A stretch of DNA of 64,000 nucleotides. Source: Lojkania enalia. Taxonomy: Eukaryota > Ascomycota > Dothideomycetes > Pleosporales. The notes under the pieces are model-generated. The model was not told the DNA's origin, ran no database searches, and saw only the letters and a program-made list of their open reading frames with translations. Of the stretch, positions 1 through 9,300 are shown piece by piece. Made by a program: the position numbers and the translations under genes. The stretch is taken from assembly GCA_010094045.1 (NCBI GenBank), contig ML986581.1:62001-126000 (forward strand), read 5' to 3'. Within the stretch, counting starts at the first letter, position 1, and each line of letters begins with the position of its first letter.

Positions 1-150
1 CAGGGATGAGAATGGATCCCCTCATGAATTAGTCTACGGTTGGATATATTAGACAGCTATTGTAGGACTCACATAAAGGATTAGACTAGACGTATAAGTA
101 GGCAATGAGAAGAATCGACAGCTAGTAGGAAAGCCTTTAGAAGCTCGCGA

Positions 151-1010
151 GAATATCCTTAGATTATCTGCACGAAGAGAACACACTCTCTGGCTGAGCT
201 CCAACGCGCTCTAGCAGTCTTGCTTGGGAACTAGGTGGTGGATAAAGGCTTCATCACTAGCATTAAAATTGTTATTTCTATTTGTGTTTGCTTAGTCACC
301 GCGGAGATCCAAGGCGACATCGATCGATTAGTCCATTATACCACGCAAGAATATTTTGAGCGGATGTCATGGCTTCCAACAGCAGAAATGTACATTATAG
401 CAACCTGAATTACCAATCTTTTATTTAGTATATTCGATGGCAGGTTTTGTTGAACGAATAATGAGTTTCAAGACCGACTGCAGGCAAACAAGCTTTACAA
501 GTATGCTGCCCAAAATTTGGGAAATTATGCTCGAGCAGAGGAACGGTTTGTTCTGGGGGAATAGTTGGTTTTAGGTTTTCTTGAGAGCGGAGCTAAAGTG
601 GCTGGGGCGGCCTAGAAATTGATGGCTGAAAGCTATAGTCAAAAGGTGTTAAGAAAATAACTGGAGTACATCTAGCGGCATACTTCTGAATGGAGGAATC
701 TATAGCTGTTCTAATCAATAGAGAGAATGATTCAAACTACAAGGATAGTGAAGGCTGGACGCCACCGTCGTGTGCCGCAGAGAAGGGGTAGGAGGCGGTG
801 GTAATGCTGCTGCTCGACAAGAGTGCTAGGCTGTAATCCAAGGATAGTAACGGACAGACGCCTCTGTGGTGGGCAGCAAAGAAAGGGCATGAGGCGACGG
901 TTATCCTGCTGCTCGCTAAGTATGGTGTTGATTCACACTTTATAGATGTTATAGGTCAGACCCTACTATCCTAGGCCATGATAGAGTTTACCCACACATA
1001 CACACGTGCG
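151..1010 (+). pseudogene. Decayed NACHT-ankyrin (NLR-like) gene fragment
   Basis: Reading the plus strand across stop codons gives the segment that links the NACHT and ankyrin parts of many fungal NLR-like proteins: a LVHYTTQEYFER motif near 328, then NNEFQDRLQANKLYKYAAQN near 455. Two ankyrin-like units follow from about 735, with DSNGQTPLWWAAKKGHEATV near 843 the clearest. Several in-frame stops break it, and the frame shifts near 650. Some stops are one C-to-T or G-to-A change from the expected codon, for example TGA for CGA after TTTTGT near 445 and TAG for TGG near 160. The 5' end lies before the window or is unrecognisable, and no further ankyrin units follow. Family assignment rests on remembered motifs; no alignment was made. 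It is clearly non-functional as read. Confidence 0.75.
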
Positions 1011-1419
1011 AGGGGTATTGAGATCTTCTAAACAAATAGCGCACTTGATATTGTGGTGATGGTTGCTACTTAGCTAGTTTGTCTTGCTTTAGGAAGATCA
1101 CATCAAGTAGGATGAAACCATTAAAGTACAAAATAAGTTTGCTATTAGGATATCTCACAAATAGCGCAGAAATATGTACAGAGCGAAACGAATCGTGACG
1201 CACACAGAATTGCCAAGCGCGCCACGTCAGAGAGCCCAGTGGGTCTTCAATCTCGGAACGAATAAAATGTGAGCCTCGATACATGGAAGTGGTATCTCTC
1301 ACGGGCATATGACTGTTCCGGTCTTCACAGCATGCAGCATCACCTAGTCGAATCCAAAGTAAAAGATTAAAATGATATAAAGAAATGTGAATGGGGTATC
1401 ATTATAATCTTGGAAAATT
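1011..1419. other. Intergenic, nothing recognised
   Basis: This spacer lies between the NACHT-ankyrin relic and the 3' end of the BUD27-like gene. I see no gene, tRNA or repeat in it. Confidence 0.5.
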
Positions 1420-3252
1420 TTACAAACCCTCCGCTTTTAGTCTTGCCGCTCTGAAGCGGCTCACCTTTCTGACCTTACCATCCTTCTCTTCCATGATCGG
1501 GTCAAATTCGTCTTCTTCGGTTGGTTTGAAGCTACTCTGTCCCTGGATAAACTTGTTACGCATCTTGTGATATTCTACTTGGATTTCGCGGTTAATGGAA
1601 GCAGGATCAAATTCGTCGGGAGCCTGAGGGGCAGAGACTTCAGGGCCTTTCTCAACTATACTATTGGCAAGTGTGCGCCCGGGGGGGCCTTGAGGTATGG
1701 GTGGCTGTTCGTGGACGGGAGGAGTAGGCAACGTTTGGAAGCTTGTTTGTACTGTTGTTCGGGCGCTCTTGAAGCGAGATACTTTGGTTGGTTTGAAAGC
1801 TGGAGGAACAGGTAGGCGAGCAGCTGACCCAGTGCTTTCAACGATAGTTTCGGATATTGTGGGAGCAGTAATGGCGGACGTTTGGGCAGACAGTGGCTGG
1901 TCTCGGATAGGTTCAGGAGCGGATGAGATATCCAAACTTTCAGCAAACCGTACTCCTTTCTTCTTGGATTCTAGAGTGGCTGGTACCGATCCTGCAGTAT
2001 CTATGGGCTGCCGAAATTGCTCGTCCTTGCGCACGACGAGTCTCCGAACATCGTCGGCATGTTCAGCGAGCGGATGCATGTCAGGCCGAGGCCCAACGTT
2101 CTCCATCATACGTGCATTCAGCTTCTTCTCGAGCTCCATCATCTGCTGTCGGTACTCATGGGTAACTTCACGTCTGGTGCTGCGGCCATACTGGTCTTCT
2201 TCTTCGCTTTCCTCATCACTATCATACTCCACATCATACTCGTTATCCATCTCCCCATCCGAATAATCACCACCTGGAGCATCTAGATTGATCTCAGCAA
2301 CAACTTGCCCAACCTCAGAAAGACCATATTGTAGCATCTGTCTTCGAAGGGCAGCGGCCTCCGGGCTTTCGTCCTGCGGGATAATAGGATACTGTGCAAT
2401 TTCTTCATCGTCATCGTCGAGTTCGATGACCTTTGTACCACGATTGAAATTGTAGTCCGCAAGATTTTCGTTATAACCAGTAGCCCTGAGTGCTTGTCGT
2501 CCAGATAGCGCCTCGTGGGGTGCAACCTGTTCTACGTCTTCTGCAAATGACACGGACTTCTTCGATCCAGCAGGTACGGGTACAGTCGTATTAGGTTCCG
2601 AGATGGCGGCCGGTTGTGGTGCATGAGCCAAAGCCTTTCCATCCGACGTTGCCACTGAGGGTGCATCCGAAGGAGGAGTGGAATAAGTCTTCGAACCCCC
2701 ATCTTCGTGTCCAACTCCCTTCAACCCACTTTTCCGTAGCGCCTCCACGATCTCAGGCGCCGCTTTCCCAGGCTGCTGCACACTGCTAGATATAATGTTC
2801 CCCTCTTCATCCAGCTCTTCCTGAATATCCATTAGAGGCAAACCCTCCTCGTTTTCCATGTCCGGCTCTAACAGCACCGAAGCGCCGGCGAGCTTCTTCT
2901 CCGCATTCTCTAACTGTTTTTCGACGGTCGATATATTTTGCTGGACATAGTCAACTCGCCTAGAGATTAGGTCAACCACCTGGTCAGCAGTGCGTTTGTT
3001 TTGCCTGTCTCGCCCTAGCAAGTCTTCGACTTCCCTTTCATTGATATGCTGACCGCCGAGCGTGCGACCTATTTCGAGTATCTGGCGGGGTGAGGGGGAG
3101 TTTCCGTTTTGGATCTCTTCTTTGAGCATCTCGTACTCCAGCTCCCACGACCGCCAGTTCTTCAGCGACTGCCGTAGCTTGGTCACATTCTCTTCTAGCT
3201 GCACACGGCGGCGCTCAACGTTCGCCATAGTATCTGGGACCGTAGTAACCAT
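1420..3252 (-). CDS. Unconventional prefoldin / RPB5 interactor, BUD27-URI1 type (DUF3835)
   Basis: This single-exon gene encodes 610 aa. Residues about 10-150 form a charged coiled-coil region of the prefoldin-alpha type, starting with ERRRVQLEENVTKLRQ. A long acidic, low-complexity middle follows (around YDSDEESEEEDQYG). There are two similar short motifs, KKSVSFAEDV and KKGVRFAESL, and two copies of a basic VSRFK/RxAR motif, the second at the extreme C-terminus, as in DUF3835 proteins. Yeast Bud27 and human URI act in the cytoplasm in assembly of RNA polymerases through Rpb5 and in translation; that role is inferred from the family. The start is the first ATG of the open frame. It is head to head with TFB3, 225 bp apart. 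The middle region is poorly conserved in this family, so the call depends on the two ends. Confidence 0.8.
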   Translation of the reverse strand: MVTTVPDTMANVERRRVQLEENVTKLRQSLKNWRSWELEYEMLKEEIQNGNSPSPRQILEIGRTLGGQHINEREVEDLLGRDRQNKRTADQVVDLISRRVDYVQQNISTVEKQLENAEKKLAGASVLLEPDMENEEGLPLMDIQEELDEEGNIISSSVQQPGKAAPEIVEALRKSGLKGVGHEDGGSKTYSTPPSDAPSVATSDGKALAHAPQPAAISEPNTTVPVPAGSKKSVSFAEDVEQVAPHEALSGRQALRATGYNENLADYNFNRGTKVIELDDDDEEIAQYPIIPQDESPEAAALRRQMLQYGLSEVGQVVAEINLDAPGGDYSDGEMDNEYDVEYDSDEESEEEDQYGRSTRREVTHEYRQQMMELEKKLNARMMENVGPRPDMHPLAEHADDVRRLVVRKDEQFRQPIDTAGSVPATLESKKKGVRFAESLDISSAPEPIRDQPLSAQTSAITAPTISETIVESTGSAARLPVPPAFKPTKVSRFKSARTTVQTSFQTLPTPPVHEQPPIPQGPPGRTLANSIVEKGPEVSAPQAPDEFDPASINREIQVEYHKMRNKFIQGQSSFKPTEEDEFDPIMEEKDGKVRKVSRFRAARLKAEGL

Positions 3253-3477
3253 TATTGTAGTAGGCGACTTGTCCAGTGGAGTGGGAAGAAGCGCCAGGGA
3301 ATCGATTTGTTCGAGGTTAAAACAAACTCAATGGGACGAAATCTTGGCGGCAAATGCACTGTCGATCCTTCACATTCAATTTCGCCAACTCGCTTAGTCA
3401 TTCCATCGTAGACTAAACCTCACATCAAGCTCTCAAGCCGTCGTCGTCCCCTGTCTCCTGTCCTTAAAACGCCCACC
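3253..3477. promoter_or_regulatory. Shared divergent promoter region of BUD27-like and TFB3
   Basis: Only 225 bp separate the two start codons, so both promoters and 5' leaders must lie here or overlap the coding regions. I see no obvious TATA box. The layout is seen directly; the promoter function is inferred. Confidence 0.5.
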
Positions 3478-4579
3478 ATGTCGAAGCCCGCCCACCGCGC
3501 CGGCGGCGCCCCCAAAGCTGCCGTAGACAGTGGTGCGTCTCTCTCCCGCACGCTACATTCTCTCTCCATCCAGTCCCTATCCAAGGCCCCCGCTGACAAT
3601 CCCCCAGACATTTGCCCCGTTTGCAAATCGTCACGCTACTTGAATCCGAATATGAAGTTCCTCGTCAATCCCGAATGCTACCACAAGATGTGCGAATCCT
3701 GCGTCGACCGGATATTTAGCCACGGCCCTGCACCATGCCCCATCGCCGGATGTAAAAGAACGCTACGGAAAATGCGGTTTCGGGAGCAGACGTTCGAGGA
3801 TCTGAAGGTGGAGAGAGAGGTCGATATACGCAGGCGGGTGGCAAAGGTGTAAGCATATACCAATTCATGCTGCAATTCAAACGACTAAGGAGCTAAACGT
3901 GGGTTCTAGGTTTAATAAAAGGGAAGAAGATTTTGAGACACTAAAAGATTATAACGATTACCTCGAAACCGTGGAAGAAGTGACCTGGAACCTCATTCTC
4001 AAGATAGATGTCGAGGCCACGGAAAGACGTCTCCGCCAATTTGAAGAAGCACAGAAAGCGGAATTGAATCCCAACGTTGCGCGGCGCGAGACTCAATCCG
4101 ATTCCTCAGCACCGTCCGACGCTTCGCGAGTCGTACTCAAAAAGGGTGCGACGCAGCGTAAAGCCCTCTCTGCCTCATCAGGAAACACTCCGAATCCATA
4201 CTCAAGTCAAGATGGAACAGAAGATACTGGATTCACATTTCGGGGTCTGAAGAAGCGCACCGCGCCGGAGCCCCAAAAGCCATTCGATCCGTACAGTGGC
4301 TGGAGCGTGGAGCCGCAATTCTATATCTTACAAGACGACTACAATGTGGAGTGGCTTACTCAGTCAAAGAACGATATACAGCACCTAGCTGGCGGCTACA
4401 ACATCAAGGACTTCTACTCCCAGGCTCTCTGTGAGGCCTTCAGCGGCTTCGGCGTATTTATTGAAGATGAAATAGTGGCGCGGGACAGGCAAGTGTCAGG
4501 GGACGAGACATTAGCAACACAAATGGCTGCAACGGCGGGGACGGGTGCGAAAGATGTGCGTATGGATGATGTGTTTTGA
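3478..4579 (+). CDS. TFB3: TFIIH/CAK subunit TFB3 (MAT1), RING-finger CDK-activating kinase assembly factor
   Basis: Two exons, 3478-3848 and 3910-4579, with a 61-nt GTAAGC...CTAG intron, give 346 aa. Residues 46-96 form the MAT1-type C3HC4 RING finger: CPVC, then PECYHKMCESCVDRIF, CPIAGCKRTL. This is followed by the conserved FREQTFEDLKVEREVDIRRRV and, across the splice, FNKREEDFETLKDYNDYLE of the MAT1 helical domain. The splice restores the continuous reading AKVFNKREEDF, which fixes the boundary. In yeast and animals the protein bridges Kin28/CDK7-cyclin H to core TFIIH and supports RNA polymerase II CTD phosphorylation in the nucleus. The C-terminal region (FYILQDDYNVEWL onward) is the lineage-variable part. 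Its partner across the divergent promoter, BUD27/URI, also concerns RNA polymerase II. Confidence 0.93.
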
Positions 4580-5261
4580 GCTTTATGATACCCCTGCATT
4601 TCTAGCGAGCATTTTCTGGCGTTGCAGGATCTCGGTCATATTGGCGATGTATGAAGTATGCTATCCGCTTTCGAGGGAGAAGCTACATGCGTGCATTATT
4701 CAGTTAGTTTGCATTTTACGGCGTATTCGGACTTTTCTTGTTTATGAGCAATTGGGGATGAGCATACTTATCCCTGGCTGTTCCCTGCTAGATAGTCTCT
4801 AGGCAATAACACATAATATTAACTCTCATCCTCTCGACAGTCGGGAAATGCGAGCAAGGTATCTACGAAACAAAAAGTCAAACACAAGTTAACAAAATTT
4901 GTCCAAAGGCGAGGAGGTAAATCGCGTATCTGTCCATTTCAAATGGTATCGACCTTCTCAAGCAACTACTGATGCACCAAGAGGTTCTCTGTTTACACTC
5001 AACCATGCACCATGTATGCAGTACCACTACTGCACCAGTCCTCTCAACGCCGATCATGCAATCGAGGACGAGCTCCCTAAGAAACCCCCCCACCCTTGTA
5101 AACAGCATCGAAAAACCATTTCCGCCTGCTCAAACCCCACATACATAAGAATATGCAAAACGCCAAAAGTGGTATCTACGTAGAACGCTTATATGAGAGA
5201 AAGAAATAGCTTTCAGCATCCAGGAAAGACTGTCTGCAAAATAGACCGGATGAATGTAGGG
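4580..5261. other. Convergent 3' intergenic region
   Basis: TFB3 and the DOA4-like gene are tail to tail here. The stretch probably holds both 3' UTRs. Short open frames on both strands show no motif or sensible composition. Confidence 0.5.
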
Positions 5262-8200
5262 CTACACGCCTCCCGCAACCCTTTCACGCTCGTAGAAGAC
5301 AATATAGGCCTTCTCGTTCTGCAGCCGGTTTTCCTGCGACAGTTTGCCGGGCTCGAAGTCCGTAACCTTATCGTCGTTAAAGGAGCGCCATACGCCCTTA
5401 GTCTTGTCCTTGACCATCGCCATGTAGTGCCCACCACCCAATGTAGCTCCAATGTGCCAAATTACGGCATATGCATTGTAGATATATGGTCCGTTCATGG
5501 CAGGATCTGTCTTCAAGCCGGTCAACTGCGCCGGGCCATCTCTACAAGTTGAAATAACATGTGCTTCTTCTTGTTCAGTAATGGGCGGATTCATGAAAGG
5601 ACCGATATCCAGACCTTGGAGTGGGAAATGGATTGGCGTCCTGACCTTTCGCGCATTCTCGGTACGAGACGCACTAAAGCGCTTGAAGTGCATAACTAGA
5701 TATTCCGGGGCGCGGGTAATCGTAATCTTCTTTGTAGCTTCACGATCTTGCTTGCAGCGAGGGCATCGCCAAATATCATCACCAGCAAGCCGTTCGGTTG
5801 AGCAGTACGATCGCAGGCAGTCTCGTATGTCAGCCTGCCCTGAGCGTGGAATCTCAACGCTTATACTCCAAAAAGCCTCGTAGGTTGTGCTGGTAGTTCC
5901 ACACGTTGTACACCTTAATTGAGAAGCATGCTGGCCGGCAAATATCTGGCCGATCATTGAGTCTTCACGATGGAGGTAGCGATTCCACTCAATCCTTGCA
6001 ACATAGGGGCGAGGAAGCCTTTCGCGTGCCAATTCTTCATTTTCCGTGAGCTGTTTCAGCGGAGTTCTGTTCCAGTTACGGTTGAGATCTTCATGGAAAC
6101 AATCAAGGACAAATTCAAGGAACTCTTTTGCGTCTTGTTGCTCATCAATACCCCACTGCGAGTTCATGCGTGCACTGTATTTCTGTAAAACATTAATATG
6201 TCCATTAGCATTAATTGAAAGATAATCAAGTGATCGCTTACCCTAAAAGTACTTGGGCGAAGACTGCTGACGTCACCCTTGTATAGATTGGAAAGAAGTG
6301 TTGCATATGCTTCAGGAAGGATACCTTTGGTTCCCTTCCAATTATCGGTCTGAAGATCTCTAGCATATCGACCAGATAAGAAGATGTTGGTAAGATCCAT
6401 ATTGGCGCTTAGACATTGGACAACGGAATTCATATAGCAAGTGACACCGAAGTTAATAAGACCGGTCCTATGGAGCTTTCTTTGGCCATATCGTCCAGGA
6501 GATACGTAGACAGGCAATTGCGTTGTACGACCTTGGGGAGCTACTTGGCGCTCATGTACGCCGCTATAGCTCACTCTTGGCACTGAAGGTGGAGGCCGTG
6601 AAGGTGCAGGTGGAATAGGTGGCGGGATGTACTGACTCGTGGGCTGGGGACGGGATGGGGGATACATCATGGACTGCTGTTCTACCTCGATCTCTGGAAA
6701 TCTGCGTAGGAACTCTTCGGTGCTCCGATACATTGGAGACTCAAGCTCCTCATCATCTTCTTCGGGCGCTTCAAAGACTGCCCTGCCTCTGCGGGCTTCC
6801 TCCATCCATTTGCGCTCCTCATCAGGGTCCATTGTAGTGTATTCGCGCATTCGGCGTTTGTGCAGGTTAACTCGGCCGGCATCAGTTGCGGCCGGTACTC
6901 GCCGAATGGCGCGAGCAGGCTTAGAGCTGCCATTGGTAATTCGGGTGATCGTTGTCGGCGGCGTCAGTGCTTGCATTCCTACCAAGTCTGTCCACGCATC
7001 GATGCCTCCCATGAGAAAGACAGGCGGTCGCTTAAGTGGCTTTTCCGCATTGAACTCATAAAGAGTGTCGTAAAGCCGCTTGAGAGTCGTTTCCTTCTCG
7101 CTGCGATTGTGTTTGTGGAGGAAAGCATTCGTTTTGGTTGACTGATCATAGTAGACAACAAGATCGTATTTATCTCGCTGGTCAAACATTGTCTGCTCTC
7201 CGTCTGGAGAGAGCACGAGGCGATCCTGCAGCTGCTCCGCAGAGTAACCGTCCTGCAAAGCTGTAGGTTCAACACACATAACCGAGGTGGAAAATATATG
7301 TCCAAACTCAAAGTCTTCTCTGTTTCGTACGTCGATGAGGAGTATGTTGTACATTCTAATGTAGTCATAGAGCTTTTCGGCAAGGATCTGGAGTTCTTGT
7401 GGCTTGCTAACAGATTTTCGACGAGCAGATGGGCCTTCCTGGCTATTTTGGGGTGGGAAATAGGAATCAGAATCTGCGTTCGCGCCAGGTGCATACGAAG
7501 ATATACTAGAGGCAGCTAGAGAACTGTTACGGCCGCCCGTCCCTACCATGCTTCTAGCGGTACTTCGAGGAGCGGTGATGCTAGGAGGTAATGACATATT
7601 TCTAGCGGGACTATAGGTTGGGCTTGGTTCCTTGGGTAGCGATGCGGCAATCTGAGTATTCAGCGGCAGCTTTGGAGGATGGGGAGGTGGCATATCACGA
7701 GGACCCATAGGCCGATTTGATGATTGGTAGTCTGTCGGTGAAGGCATCTTGATTGATGGTTCCTGATGTGCCGAGCTATTGATAGTCTCGGCTGGTACTG
7801 AAGGGCCTCTGAGTCTGGCAAACCTTTCGGCAAGGTCATTTGGATTTACAACACCGTTTAACGATGCAGTACTTTGATTCAAAGCTCGGCCATGTAAACC
7901 CTGGGGCTTTGGATGAATCTGGGGTTTCCGCCGATATGAGTCTACAGAGTCAGCTGGGGAAGCTCGCCCGTTCGGAGCACCGGATGGGACATCAGGCAGC
8001 ATCAATTCGTCGTCTCGTCGACCATACGAACTCGTAGAGAGACGGGAGCCCTGAGAGTTGGAGGCCTCGGTTCGGATAGTCTTTTGCGAGCCAGCAGAAG
8101 ATGGGCGAGATAAAGAAAAGGCTAAGGAGGAATGAATGCCGGCTCTTTTGTTTTCATTTACGATAATGTCTTTGATACGCATAAACTGTTCTTCGGACGA

Positions 8201-8743
8201 TCTTAGCTCCTGCTGTTGCGTTAGTCCCAGGCTTACGGCTTATCTTCTAGCATAATTTGACATACTTTCTGCAGGTCCCTGTACTCGCGATGCATTTCGC
8301 TGCGGCTGACTTCGATTCGATCATAGTAGTCTGGGTGTCGAGGAAGGGCCTCGACCACGATGTGATAGGCGACCAGGTACTCCCAGTAAGCGGCCGCGCC
8401 CTGGCGGGTAGAGACCCTCCATTTTGCATTATTGTAATGGGTCCTGCCTGCATGGAGCAATCGTCCTATCTGCGTTCGATTAGAAGCTAACCCAAGTCCA
8501 TCGCGCTGGAGACAACCATACAGAGTCATGCTTCAATGCAGCTACGTGCTCACTTGCAGAAGCAGATATCTCAGCAAGAGAGGGCATCGAGCCGGAGCCT
8601 CTCCCATCGCCCACTCCAGCATCAGCACCACTGCCCTCTCCTCCCCAGCCATCAGGGCCGCTGCTGCGGGTGCCATGCGCAAAGCCGTGCATGGCGTCGC
8701 CCGGTAAAAGTCTCAGAGGCGGCAACGGAGCGGCAGCGCTCAT
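5262..8743 (-). CDS. Rhodanese-domain ubiquitin C-terminal hydrolase, DOA4/UBP5 type
   Basis: Four exons on the minus strand (8743-8554, 8486-8266, 8212-6242, 6182-5262) give 1100 aa. The introns are 67, 53 and 59 nt, with standard GT-AG ends and a GACTAAC branch site in the second. Residues about 60-160 form the N-terminal helical USP8/Doa4 dimerisation-like region (YWEYLVAYHIVVEALPRHPD). A rhodanese-like domain lies around residues 400-540 (LLIDVRNREDFEFGHI). The USP domain starts near 720. The Cys box reads LINFGVTCYMNSVVQCL with the nucleophile at about C729. The finger cysteines are in CTTCG and CPRCKQ. The His box is GGGHYMAMV with His about 1046. Doa4 removes ubiquitin from cargo at endosomes before multivesicular-body sorting. 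It is head to head with VPS27, which acts earlier in that pathway. Exon 1 is the least certain exon. Confidence 0.9.
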
Positions 8744-9300
8744 AACCGCAACCTATGCGCCGGAGAAGGCGAGCATCATCAGGAGGCCGAGCTGAGGGGC
8801 GGCGGGCTGGTGAATCGTTTTCGTTGGTAGTAATCGGGAGGGTTGAGTGTCTGGCGCGGCGGGCGGGGAGTCGGCCAAGGATTCAATGTGTTCGGACACG
8901 GCGATGTCGTGCAGGAGCGCCCTTTCTCAGTGTGCGAGGGCACGCAAAGACGTGAAGGGCAGAGGGCGAATCTGGTATGCTCACAGGCGAGGCGCGTGGG
9001 TTAAAGTGTTTGAGAGAGTTGGTCACTGGGCTAGCACCCTGGCCATTCTGGGGTTGTCGTCGGCGGCTCAATCCTGGATCCACCGCCACCGTCATGCCAA
9101 GGCCCTGAACATCATGGACGGCAGCTTCAGGCTCCTACAAGCTCCCCACAAACACAAGCACTCACTAACCCCCCACCCGCACGATATCGCCGTCTCCGCT
9201 ATCGAACACCGTCTCCTGGATTAATCTCTAATAGCAGAAGGTCTCTTTCGGCTGCACCTGAACATCAAGCGCTCCCAACAACCGCTTCCTCTATAGCATC
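8744..9300. promoter_or_regulatory. Shared divergent promoter region of DOA4-like gene and VPS27
   Basis: This 557-bp spacer separates the start codons of two genes acting in endosomal ubiquitin-dependent sorting. It is GC-rich on the DOA4 side and carries no convincing gene. Co-regulation is inferred from the layout only. Confidence 0.5.

Noticed and set aside
1697..2266. 189-codon open frame antisense to the BUD27-like gene
   Set aside because: Ser-rich translation of an acidic coding stretch on the other strand; no motif, and the sense gene explains it.
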